A stretch of DNA of 10,347 nt from Bacteroidales bacterium UBA2764 (GCA_002352705.1 DEIW01000035.1:6595-16941), one strand, 5' to 3'; counted from the first letter of the stretch, positions 1 to 7,460 are shown. Made by a program: numbers and translations. The notes: generated by a model from the letters alone, not told the origin.

Positions 1-904
1 CGTATGCGGCGGTGCCGGAATGGACGAAAGCGGTATTGATCGTATCCGCCCTGGCTATGCGGTCGGAATGGGCAGAAGGACTTAGGGTGTTGAGTTGAAG
101 CATTAGCAAATCAGGCGTTGCGTCAGTGCCTAATTTCTCAGCCTGCTGCAAAGCAAGTGCTAATTCGATTACCAGTGTGTTGGCTTCTGGAGAACGGGGT
201 AATACATTGGCTACATCGTATGAGAATCCTTTCTTGCGTTCTTGTTGGGTAGGGGCATTGTAAGCAGGTATATCCATTCTGGGAAGCCATATACGAGCTG
301 ATAATGTGTTTATACGACCGCTCTGGTTTTGGCTATATGCAACCGACGGGAGTCCTTCGCTATAAGCTGCCGTTGTTACCCATTGTTTTTGCTCTGCATC
401 CAACCAACAACAGGCATTAGCGGAATGCCCGGCTAAGAGTACTGTTGTTACCGGATGTATTCCTACTGCGTATATTTTGGCGTTAGGATGTTGCAAACGC
501 ATTTTATCTGTCAGAGTAGGCGACAATAGCGCACGTGGGGATATATGTTGTTTGAAGCCTATGCCTTGTACTGATTCGTCTTCTAACATGTCGTGAAGAT
601 GCCTGTCGCGCCGTTGGAAGTACTGGTCCATGGTATAACCATGACGATCCGGACTTTCTCCTGTTAGTAAAGTGGCTGTCGTTTCATTGCCTCCATATAC
701 CAAGTGAGGATAATATACAGATGTCTGGAAGGCTTCTTCGCTCAGTGTCCGTAGACCGCCTTGTTGCCAATAAGGACGAAGCATCGTGAGATTCTCAGTC
801 GTCAAACCATCCACTACTGCCACAACGGTCAAGCGTGGTGAAGCTATTGAGAGTATGGGGAAAATACTGGCAATCAGTGTAATATATAAATAAGTCTTGC
901 GCAT
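1..904 (-). CDS. Alkaline phosphatase superfamily protein (PafA/nucleotide pyrophosphatase-like), 3' end outside the window
   Basis: I translated this frame by hand: 301 codons are open and it continues past the left edge. It begins MRKTYLYITLIASIFPILSIAS, a secretion signal, followed by TVVAVVDGL with D32, which matches the first metal-binding Asp of the family. Next come a LLTGESPDRHG segment (about residues 79-89) and an AGHSANACCWLD segment (about 158-168), both like Bacteroidales 'alkaline phosphatase family' proteins. Expected location is the periplasm or outer leaflet; the substrate is unknown. The usual second-site Asp four residues before His appears lost (S275/H279), and the Asn expected after the HG motif is not obvious, so activity is doubtful. 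The start overlaps the preceding acyltransferase gene by 31 bases, which suggests translational coupling. An alternative in-frame ATG lies at 937, but the start at 904 gives the cleaner signal peptide. The C-terminal metal-site residues cannot be seen. Confidence 0.8.
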   Translation of the reverse strand, partial: MRKTYLYITLIASIFPILSIASPRLTVVAVVDGLTTENLTMLRPYWQQGGLRTLSEEAFQTSVYYPHLVYGGNETTATLLTGESPDRHGYTMDQYFQRRDRHLHDMLEDESVQGIGFKQHISPRALLSPTLTDKMRLQHPNAKIYAVGIHPVTTVLLAGHSANACCWLDAEQKQWVTTAAYSEGLPSVAYSQNQSGRINTLSARIWLPRMDIPAYNAPTQQERKKGFSYDVANVLPRSPEANTLVIELALALQQAEKLGTDATPDLLMLQLNTLSPSAHSDRIARADTINTAFVHSGTAAY

Positions 905-1866
905 AAATGTGTCAGGGGAATAAGGAATAGTCTCCATCCGAAACCTACCAAGGGGTGGCACGAAAAGAATGTAAGAAATGCTACAATCAAAAGTAATACC
1001 AGAAATGGAATACCGGCGGCAAGTTCTACCCACCAACTCCATTTCCCGCGAATACGGTCTATAATACTCATTGCCAATACAGCAAGAAAATATAGTACCA
1101 AACCGAGTTCCCAAGTGGCATACCATGGTGTATGGATTGCCTTAAAGGAGCCAACGTCACTGTGTTTTATCAAGCGGGTGCCGTCCAAGGTATGAGCATA
1201 CTGAAAATAATACATAAGTTCTTCAGGGAGGAACAGTCGTTGCTCACTGGTCATCGGACGGTCTGCTTTAGGACCGAACAACAGGTTGATACCTGCATTT
1301 GCCCAAGTGTGTCGTCCTGTGTAATGACGAATAAAATGACGGTATGTCTCACCGGTATAGCCTTCATAATCTGAGATAATGGAATCTCCTAAAGCGCTCT
1401 TAATCAATTCGTAAGGGCGTGTAGCACAATTATCGAAGACAAAATTGTATAGGTATTCACGGTATTCCGGTTTGTAGTTAATAAGTAATGCGTTCCATAT
1501 GGACTCCCGTTGCTTAGGAGTAAGGTTTAGTATTTGCTCATATACCGGGCGATTTTCGATTTCGTAATCATATAAAAACCAAGGAGTCGATGACGCCCCG
1601 AGCTGATACCATGTTTCTCCCTTGATAAACTTCCAATAAAAGTGGTCTGTGTTAAAATCAAAAATACCGTAGTTGAAAGTAATATCTATTGCGTTGATTG
1701 AATCGAATACACGCAGAGCGGTATGTCCGTAGCGTTCATATAATTCTGTGCCCGGGGTGCATGTAATAAGAGATATCTGGGCACCATCACTAAGTGGTTG
1801 TGCTTTTGTCCATGCACTGATGGCTAAGAATAAACAGATAATATGGAGGTATAGTCTATGCTGCAT
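874..1866 (-). CDS. lnb: Lnb-like lipoprotein N-acyltransferase (DUF4105 / Lnb N-terminal periplasmic domain)
   Basis: This 330-residue protein has an N-terminal signal or anchor (about residues 5-22), a periplasmic DUF4105-type domain (about 28-240), and three C-terminal hydrophobic spans (about 249-270, 278-301, 305-327). The domain carries the family hallmarks: ITCTPGTELYERYGHTALRV with H48, the FNYGIFDF segment near 64-71, and VFDNCATRPYE with C147. From memory, proteins with this layout were identified in Bacteroides as Lnb, which adds the third acyl chain to the N-terminal cysteine of lipoproteins in bacteria lacking Lnt. The His and Cys are the likely catalytic pair; that is inference from conservation. 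The gene starts inside the 3' end of the PAP2 gene (11-base overlap), and its own end overlaps the phosphatase-like gene. Other DUF4105 proteins lack a proven function, so a related but different acyl- or peptide-transfer role remains possible. Confidence 0.8.
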   Translation of the reverse strand: MQHRLYLHIICLFLAISAWTKAQPLSDGAQISLITCTPGTELYERYGHTALRVFDSINAIDITFNYGIFDFNTDHFYWKFIKGETWYQLGASSTPWFLYDYEIENRPVYEQILNLTPKQRESIWNALLINYKPEYREYLYNFVFDNCATRPYELIKSALGDSIISDYEGYTGETYRHFIRHYTGRHTWANAGINLLFGPKADRPMTSEQRLFLPEELMYYFQYAHTLDGTRLIKHSDVGSFKAIHTPWYATWELGLVLYFLAVLAMSIIDRIRGKWSWWVELAAGIPFLVLLLIVAFLTFFSCHPLVGFGWRLFLIPLTHLCARLIYILH

Positions 1867-2491
1867 ACTGATAAATACAATAAGGGAGGAAAATGCACGC
1901 TATACCCAGTAACCATCCGGCACTCACTTGATCCGGAGTATGCGCATGCAGGCCCACACGCGCGTACATTAAAATAGCAGAGAGCACGAAAAGAAAAGCT
2001 ACCAAACCCCATGAAGGCATACTGGAGACTCCCATATAATAACACAATACTCCTCCTGTTAAGCCGCCCAATCCCGTTAAATGTGCACTGATCTTCCACC
2101 TGCGATTAATAATAGCAATCAGACCGATGGCAATCGTGGCACCTATAGTGATGAAGTCAATAAACAAGGGCGCATGGAGAATGGATATCATTAAGTAGCT
2201 CCAAAACGCAAAACCGAACAGGGTGTAGATATAGGGCATAGTGCGCTCTCCGGAGTCTGCTATCTGGAGGTCGGAGACTACGCCTTGTCGGATAAGAATC
2301 CAAATGGCGGTAATAGGGAGAACGCTTGTTAAAATAAATGTACCGATGATAGCAACTAACAGCCATACCGTTGGTACTGGGATGGAACGGGACAAGGCAT
2401 AACAAAACAAGGCGGTACCATAGGTAGGTATTAAAAGCGGGTAGAGTATAATACTCAAAGCCTTGGCTGATATGTTTAGTATCCGGTTCAT
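1856..2491 (-). CDS. PAP2-superfamily integral membrane phosphatase
   Basis: The 211-residue protein is strongly hydrophobic, with roughly six membrane spans. It carries divergent versions of the three PAP2 signatures. Motif 1 ends ERTMPY (R83, P86), but the expected Lys seven residues earlier is Q76. Motif 2 is SAHLTG (H137). Motif 3 is ARVGLHAHTPDQVSAG (R178, H184). The position normally held by the Asp after the motif 3 His is Q188, next to D187. I recall HTPxQV as common in Bacteroidota members of the family, so this may be a lineage form rather than decay. PAP2 enzymes remove phosphate from lipid phosphates such as phosphatidic acid, lipid A or undecaprenyl pyrophosphate; the substrate here cannot be chosen. 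The start overlaps the rpoN stop by four bases (ATGA), and the 3' end overlaps the lnb-like gene, so it is probably translated in coupling with both. Confidence 0.8.
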   Translation of the reverse strand: MNRILNISAKALSIILYPLLIPTYGTALFCYALSRSIPVPTVWLLVAIIGTFILTSVLPITAIWILIRQGVVSDLQIADSGERTMPYIYTLFGFAFWSYLMISILHAPLFIDFITIGATIAIGLIAIINRRWKISAHLTGLGGLTGGVLCYYMGVSSMPSWGLVAFLFVLSAILMYARVGLHAHTPDQVSAGWLLGIACIFLPYCIYQYAA

Positions 2492-3984
2492 AATGTCTTG
2501 CGCATGCGGGCCACGGGTATGTCTAACAGATCGCGATATTTGGAAATAGTGCGTCTGGCAATAGGATAGCCGTGTTCTTTCATCAAACTTACCAACTGGT
2601 CGTCCGTTAGCGGATTACGTTTGTCTTCGCTATTGATTAACTCTTGTAGGATTTTCTTGATTTCACGGGTTGATATTTCATCTCCTTCCGCGTTTACCAT
2701 TGATTCGGAGAAGAAATATTTCAGAGGATAGATGCCGAAACGGGTTTCTACGTATTTGCTGTTACTTACGCGAGAGATGGTAGATACGTCATAACCTGTT
2801 CTGTCCGCTATATCTTGTAATATCATCGGTTTGAGACTGGTTTCTTCTCCGTCAAGAAAGAATTCATATTGAAAACGCAAGATAGCCGTCATGGTTTTCA
2901 TAAGAGTCTCATTACGCTGTTGTATTGCGTCTATGAACCAACGGGCAGAGTCCAGTTTTTGCTTGATAAACTGAGTGGCTTTGCGTGTCTCTTCGTTTTT
3001 GGGCATGGATGAGTAATTGGCTAACATATCGCTGTACTCGCGACTCACATGCAATTCCGGTATATCTCCGGTATTTAATACTACAAACAACTCTCCGTCA
3101 CGTTCTTCTATGCTGAAATCCGGGATAATTGTCTCGCGTTGAGTCTCATATACGGAACCGGTAAAAGCGTTGGCGGGTTTTTGGTTAAGATGGATGATTT
3201 CTTGTACTGCAGCTTGAAACTGCTCGTCTGAACATCCGATTCGTTGTATTATCTTGTCAAAATGATGCTTCGAAAATGCATCAAAATGATGTTCTAATAT
3301 CGTCATAGCCAAATCGATACTTTCTGTATGAGGTTTACGCCGCAATTGGGTCAATAGGCATTCTTGCAAATTGGCACTCGCTATACCGGGGGGATCGAAT
3401 TGTTTGATTTGACGTACTATATCCTCCATCTCCTCATCTGTGACGGACAACTGCTCTTGGAACATCAAATCATCTACTAATTGTTCTGTCGTGCGCCTGA
3501 GATAACCGTCATCATCGATATTTCCCAATACCCATTTCGCAATATGGCGTTGGGGTTTGGTCATGTTGGTCAAATATACTTGGGCTTTGAGTTCCTCTAT
3601 CAGACTGCTTCCTCCGATAATAGGCACTTCGCGTCTGTCTTCATCAGTCGGACTATTTTGTTGGCGGAGCATATAACTGGGCGTTTCATCGTCTGAGATA
3701 TATTGCTCGTAATTAAACTCATCGTTCTGTAACGGATCACGTTGGCGGCCTTCATCATAGCCATCCTCTGTGTAACCGTCCTCGTAGGCATCATAATTAT
3801 CGGTTGGATCCAATGACTCCGTTTCATCTCTGCCTTCTTCCAATGCGGGGTTTTCTTGTAGCTCCTCATTGATGCGTTTACTCAACTCAATAGAAGGTAA
3901 TTCAAGCATTCGAATGACTTGAATTTGAGTAGGCGACAGTTTGGCTGTCTGAGCCAGTGTTTGATTGAGACCGATCTTTTGCAT
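2488..3984 (-). CDS. rpoN: RNA polymerase sigma-54 factor
   Basis: This 498-residue protein is a full-length sigma-54, which directs RNA polymerase to -24/-12 promoters and needs AAA+ activators to open them. Region I is visible at residues 7-50: LNQTLAQTAKLSPTQIQ, then MLELPSIEL and LQENPALEE. Region II (about 51-120) is acidic and rich in Asp and Tyr, with a repeated ED-GY-type stretch at 65-79. The core-binding and DNA-binding parts follow, and the RpoN box ARRTISKYRD lies at 476-485, close to the C-terminus. The gene starts two bases after the aminotransferase stop and overlaps the PAP2 gene by four bases. The common rpoN partners hpf and ptsN, known from Proteobacteria, are absent; here the neighbours are envelope genes. 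I found no convincing -24/-12 site in the window. Confidence 0.97.
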   Translation of the reverse strand: MQKIGLNQTLAQTAKLSPTQIQVIRMLELPSIELSKRINEELQENPALEEGRDETESLDPTDNYDAYEDGYTEDGYDEGRQRDPLQNDEFNYEQYISDDETPSYMLRQQNSPTDEDRREVPIIGGSSLIEELKAQVYLTNMTKPQRHIAKWVLGNIDDDGYLRRTTEQLVDDLMFQEQLSVTDEEMEDIVRQIKQFDPPGIASANLQECLLTQLRRKPHTESIDLAMTILEHHFDAFSKHHFDKIIQRIGCSDEQFQAAVQEIIHLNQKPANAFTGSVYETQRETIIPDFSIEERDGELFVVLNTGDIPELHVSREYSDMLANYSSMPKNEETRKATQFIKQKLDSARWFIDAIQQRNETLMKTMTAILRFQYEFFLDGEETSLKPMILQDIADRTGYDVSTISRVSNSKYVETRFGIYPLKYFFSESMVNAEGDEISTREIKKILQELINSEDKRNPLTDDQLVSLMKEHGYPIARRTISKYRDLLDIPVARMRKTL

Positions 3985-3986
3985 GA

Positions 3987-5114
3987 TTATTTGAGTATTT
4001 CCAGGATGTTCGAGGTGATATAGTTTAATTGTTCTTCATCAAGCTCCGTGTGCATAGGCAGTGACAATACGCATCCTGCCAACCGCTCGGCTACAGGAAA
4101 ATCACCGTCTTTGTATCGCGAATCCAGATAGGCTTTTTGTTGATGGAGAGGAACAGGGTAGTATATCATAGCCGGAATGCCGCGTTCTGACAACTGCTCG
4201 CGTAACCGGTCTCGGTCGTATCCCACTACCCGCAGGGTATATTGGTGAAAGACATGAGTGGAATTTTTCTGATGACCCGGAACCAGTATCTTGGGGTGAT
4301 TGGCAAAAGCTTTGTCATAATAGGCTGCTGCTTTCTGACGGGCGGTGATATAGGCGTCAAGATGAGGCAGTTTGGCATCTAAGACAGCTGCCTGAATACT
4401 GTCTAAACGGCTGTTGACGCCAATCATATCATGATGATAGCGGACTACCATACCATGGTTGGCTATTGCACGCAGCCGAGCGGCTAATTCGTCATCATTG
4501 GTAAAGATGGCGCCGCCGTCTCCATAGCACCCTAAGTTCTTGGAGGGGAAGAAACTGGTACAGCCGATATCGCCCATCGTGCCGGCTTGTTTGCTCTCTC
4601 CGTTGGAGAATGTATAACGGGCGCCTATTGCCTGGCAGGCGTCTTCTACAATATATAAATGATGTTCTTTGGCCAATTTCATGAGTTCTTCCATATTGGC
4701 GCACTGGCCAAACAGATGAACTGGAACAATGGCTTTGGTACGGGGAGTGATGGCGCGGCGAACGGCATCGACATCCATATTCATAGTGTCCCAATCGACA
4801 TCTACCACTACCGGAGTCAGACCTAATAACGCTACTACTTCTGCGGTCGCGATGAAGGTGAAAGTGGGAGTGATAACCTCATCGCCCGGTTTCAGACCCA
4901 GTCCCATTAGGGCTATTTGAAGGGCGTCTGTTCCGTTTCCTACGGTGATAACATGTTTCGCTCCTGTATAGGCCTCCAAATGGGTTTGGAATGCTGTTAC
5001 TTTGGGACCTTTGATAAAGGCGGCGGCTTCTATTACTTCCTGAATGCCCGCATCTATATCCTGCTTTATATGTTGATATTGGGTCTGCAGGTCAACCATT
5101 TGAATCTTTTTCAT
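3987..5114 (-). CDS. DegT/DnrJ/EryC1/StrS-family sugar aminotransferase, WbpE-like
   Basis: This 375-residue PLP enzyme transfers an amino group, usually from glutamate, to a keto group on a nucleotide-linked sugar. Fold type I features are clear: GNGTDALQIAL (59-69), the cofactor-binding VEDACQAIGA segment (156-165, with D158 and Q161), and the catalytic Lys in SFFPSKNLGCYGDGGA (K192). The segments FFPSK-LGCYGDGGAIFTNDDELA and GVNSRLD are close to remembered Pseudomonas WbpE, which aminates UDP-3-keto-GlcNAc-uronic acid. This suggests a diamino-uronic acid product, but none of the partner enzymes (WbpA, WbpB, WbpD, WbpI) is in the window. The gene overlaps the ybbR-like stop by four bases and precedes rpoN by two. 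The family is certain; the exact sugar is not. Confidence 0.93.
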   Translation of the reverse strand: MKKIQMVDLQTQYQHIKQDIDAGIQEVIEAAAFIKGPKVTAFQTHLEAYTGAKHVITVGNGTDALQIALMGLGLKPGDEVITPTFTFIATAEVVALLGLTPVVVDVDWDTMNMDVDAVRRAITPRTKAIVPVHLFGQCANMEELMKLAKEHHLYIVEDACQAIGARYTFSNGESKQAGTMGDIGCTSFFPSKNLGCYGDGGAIFTNDDELAARLRAIANHGMVVRYHHDMIGVNSRLDSIQAAVLDAKLPHLDAYITARQKAAAYYDKAFANHPKILVPGHQKNSTHVFHQYTLRVVGYDRDRLREQLSERGIPAMIYYPVPLHQQKAYLDSRYKDGDFPVAERLAGCVLSLPMHTELDEEQLNYITSNILEILK

Positions 5115-6028
5115 TGTTGTACTAATAAGAATTCAACAATGCCCGGGTACGCCCAAGCTCCTGTGATATTTGGATTGGTATAATGTAATTCTACGTCTAT
5201 TTTGTCTTTCCGTTCCGGAGAATAGGTGCATTGCGCATGGATGTCCTGCGCTTGTACAGTATTAAAATGACTGATCCCTACGCGTACACTGACTTCTACT
5301 TCGGGTGGAAACAGGCGTATGGAATAGCCTTCCGGAGTTCCGGTTACATGTAGCGGAAGAGTGAATTTCTTTTCGGTAAAACGTTCTGTTACAATGCGTA
5401 AATCTACACTGTCTTGCTCTCCGCGCATACCCTCCGGAATTTGCAATGCCAAGCGCAATTGCAAAGTGTCCGTCACATCTTGGAACTCTAATTCCTCTGT
5501 ATAAATGGTATCAATGGCGCGCAGGGCTTTGTCTTGACCGTATATCTTCAGATGAGTGGTACTCAACTGAGGGGCGCCTACCATTTGATATTCATTGGCA
5601 AGTTGAATGTCTCCCTTAAAAACAACGGCTACGCTTTTCTCCTGCTCGGTGAAATATGAACAAGATATTTCTTCAGGTGAGGTCTCTATCAGACGGCTGG
5701 TGCCTTGAAGAATGTCACTGATACTACGCCTCAGAATATCGGAGGGGACATGAATAGTCCCGCTACTCCCGTGAATATAGGGGTGCAAATCAATCGTCAG
5801 ATGAAGAGGTTCACGGAAATAGGTGTTTAGCCGTGCTCCGGCATCGCGTACTTCTATCAGAACGGTATCCGGCAATCCCGGGGCTCCTAAACCGATGGAA
5901 CCCGGCTTTCCCGTATATTGTATTTGAACGGGAACGCGCGTGTTACGCACGGACTGCATCGCATGGCCGAACCACATCATGGCGGCTAAAACGACGAAGA
6001 GCAGGAATGTTAGAATTTCTTTACGCAC
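5111..6028 (-). CDS. YbbR-like (CdaR-related) membrane-anchored protein
   Basis: The 305-residue protein has one N-terminal membrane anchor (residues 5-24) followed by an extracytoplasmic region rich in beta-strand patterns. Phrases such as SVRNTRVPVQIQYTG at the start and PPEVEVSVRVG near residue 251 fit the repeated YbbR domain. In Firmicutes the related CdaR regulates the diadenylate cyclase CdaA; no cyclase is present here, so that role should not be transferred. Its place directly after nusB and yajC is the usual Bacteroidota arrangement, as I remember it. The start codon is GTG: an in-frame TGA lies just upstream and no ATG occurs before the membrane anchor, so GTG at 6028 is the only start that keeps the anchor. 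The gap to yajC is five bases and the 3' end overlaps the aminotransferase start by four. Confidence 0.85.
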   Translation of the reverse strand: MRKEILTFLLFVVLAAMMWFGHAMQSVRNTRVPVQIQYTGKPGSIGLGAPGLPDTVLIEVRDAGARLNTYFREPLHLTIDLHPYIHGSSGTIHVPSDILRRSISDILQGTSRLIETSPEEISCSYFTEQEKSVAVVFKGDIQLANEYQMVGAPQLSTTHLKIYGQDKALRAIDTIYTEELEFQDVTDTLQLRLALQIPEGMRGEQDSVDLRIVTERFTEKKFTLPLHVTGTPEGYSIRLFPPEVEVSVRVGISHFNTVQAQDIHAQCTYSPERKDKIDVELHYTNPNITGAWAYPGIVEFLLVQQ

Positions 6029-6033
6029 TGGTG

Positions 6034-6378
6034 TTAATCAGAAATTTTCTTCTTCTCTTCTTGTTGAGCATCTGCTGCGTCTGCGAAGACGCTCTCTTTG
6101 CTGACTTTGATGGTTACATCTTTGGCGATAGTGATGATGAAAGTGTTCTCCTGTACTTCCTTGATCTCACCGTATATTCCGCCGGCGGTAACTACCTTAT
6201 CGCCTTTTTTCATGCTCTCGCGTTGTTTCTGTAATTCTTTCTGACGCTTTGTTTGAGGCCGGATCATAAAGATATAAAATACAACGAAAATAAGGATCAT
6301 CATGACCCAGAATGACCATTGATTACCTGCTGCTTGACCGGCAGCTGCGTCTGCTTGTAATAAAATTAAATTTAACAT
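6034..6378 (-). CDS. yajC: Preprotein translocase accessory subunit YajC
   Basis: The 114-residue protein has a short outer segment rich in Ala and Gln, one membrane span (about residues 22-40, ending FYIFMIRPQ), then a basic, charged cytoplasmic stretch and a small beta domain (KKGDKVVTAGGIYGEI, about 57-72). IRPQ-K and GGIYG are hallmark YajC phrases. YajC associates with SecDF and the SecYEG channel in the inner membrane; none of those genes is in this window. The length is typical and the charged C-terminus ends in EEKKKISD. It lies eight bases after nusB and five before the ybbR-like gene, so it is clearly within the operon. Confidence 0.95.
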   Translation of the reverse strand: MLNLILLQADAAAGQAAGNQWSFWVMMILIFVVFYIFMIRPQTKRQKELQKQRESMKKGDKVVTAGGIYGEIKEVQENTFIITIAKDVTIKVSKESVFADAADAQQEEKKKISD

Positions 6379-6386
6379 ATCTGTAA

Positions 6387-7340
6387 TTATTTAAGTGTTA
6401 ACGCTTTTATGCATGTTCCTTGGTGTTTCAAATCACGAAGGATTTCGGTTAATATTCCGTTGATGAACATATAACTCTTGTCTCCGGAATACTCTTTGGC
6501 TAACTCGATATATTCATTCATCGATACGGTTAGGGCGATGTCCTCGAATTCCGTAATCTCTGCCAAGGCTGTCTCCAGAATTATTCGGTCCATGTAAGCG
6601 ATTCGGTCTGCCTCCCAGCCTTTTAAATGAGTATTGATGAGTTCCTCGTAGTGCGTATGGTTTGCCAAAGCTTTTGCCAATAGAGACTGCGCGAATGTAT
6701 ATTCATCTTCGCTGTCGAACATCTCCAGCAATGGAGTCTCCGGAGTGCTGTCTTCTTTGAATCGCTTGATAGTCTTGATCACGTAACTGATTACTACGTC
6801 GGAGTCCGTGGTCCAGTTGGCTTTGTCTAACACCACCTCCATCTCGTCCAATGCTTCGTATAGTCTCTCGCTGTTGGTCAGTAGATGCTGGTATATCTGG
6901 CGCCATACACGTTTGTCGTCTTCATAGGTGCAGGTGGCCATGGACATATATTGGGTGTAGAATTCGCTTTCTGTCAACTCACGGTATATATCCGCTATCC
7001 ATGACATGCCGCTGTCCCAGGATAAATGCTCTTCTGCCAGGCGGGAACGTAAGGCGCGGTTGTCAAAAATCTGTTGAGCCAGACGGTTCTCTACAAATCG
7101 GCGGTTGGGCTGCCATTGGGAGTGCGTCGCACGGGCACGCACAATCTGCTCTTCCAACTGGCGCTGGGCATAGGCGGTCAGTTCGTTGACGAAATCAAGC
7201 AGAATGAAATAGAGGTCATAAGTGTCTGCAAAACTCTTGGTCAGCTCCTTGCGGGCTCTGCTCTCTGTTTTATCAGAATCTTTGTAATAGGCGAACAGCG
7301 TCTGAATCACACGCGTTCTAACCATTGTTCTGTTTATCAT
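6387..7340 (-). CDS. nusB: Transcription antitermination factor NusB, long Bacteroidota form
   Basis: The product is 317 residues, against about 140 for Escherichia coli NusB. The canonical NusB fold is at the C-terminus (about 205-305), with DRIAYMDRIILETALAEI (245-262), VSMNEYIELAKEYSG (272-286) and FINGILTEI (292-300). The N-terminal extension starts MINRTMVRTRVIQTLFAYY, which resembles the first helix of NusB proteins, and then runs into a helical, charged insert. The long form is, as far as I know, normal in Bacteroidota. NusB binds boxA RNA together with NusE (S10) and supports rRNA transcription. MINR is kept as the start because it is conserved in relatives; the next Met is residue 6. 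This is the first gene of the eight-gene unit and lies just downstream of the promoter at 7364-7395. Confidence 0.95.
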   Translation of the reverse strand: MINRTMVRTRVIQTLFAYYKDSDKTESRARKELTKSFADTYDLYFILLDFVNELTAYAQRQLEEQIVRARATHSQWQPNRRFVENRLAQQIFDNRALRSRLAEEHLSWDSGMSWIADIYRELTESEFYTQYMSMATCTYEDDKRVWRQIYQHLLTNSERLYEALDEMEVVLDKANWTTDSDVVISYVIKTIKRFKEDSTPETPLLEMFDSEDEYTFAQSLLAKALANHTHYEELINTHLKGWEADRIAYMDRIILETALAEITEFEDIALTVSMNEYIELAKEYSGDKSYMFINGILTEILRDLKHQGTCIKALTLK

Positions 7341-7363
7341 ACCTTATTTTTCTAAAAATCGCG

Positions 7364-7395
7364 CAAAGTTACAAAAAAATTTGCATATGTGCAAG
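7364..7395 (-). promoter_or_regulatory. Bacteroidetes-type promoter for the nusB operon
   Basis: On the minus strand a -7 box TAACTTTG (7364-7371) fits TAnnTTTG exactly. A -33 box CTTG (7392-7395) lies 20 bases upstream and matches TTTG at three of four positions. Transcription would begin around 7357, giving a leader of roughly 16 bases before the nusB start. No other promoter-like pair was found between the genes of this operon, so it probably serves all eight. Confidence 0.7.
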
Positions 7396-7411
7396 AAATT
7401 TTGTACTTTTG
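7380..7411 (+). promoter_or_regulatory. Bacteroidetes-type promoter for the PUR/DUF3276 gene
   Basis: A -33 box TTTG (7380-7383), a 20-base spacer and a -7 box TACTTTTG (7404-7411) match the Bacteroidetes sigma consensus at every fixed position. Start of transcription would be near 7418, leaving an A-rich leader of about 43 bases before the ATG at 7461 with no Shine-Dalgarno site. The -33 region is shared with the opposing nusB promoter. Confidence 0.75.
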
Positions 7412-7460
7412 CAGCGGAAATTAGAAAAATAAAGATTTTTTCTTTAAAAAACTTACAAAA

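Noticed and set aside
2584..2616. Minus-strand TAAGTTTG resembling a -7 box near the end of rpoN
   Set aside because: No -33 match at the right spacing; likely chance in coding sequence, though it could be tested as an internal promoter for the PAP2 gene.
900..3400. TGGCAC-like strings (near 956, 2127, 3374) as sigma-54 -24/-12 promoters
   Set aside because: None has TTGC(A/T) at the required distance and all lie inside genes.
3571..3602. Minus-strand TATATTTG resembling a -7 box inside rpoN
   Set aside because: No TTTG-like -33 box occurs 19-21 bases upstream and it is within coding sequence.
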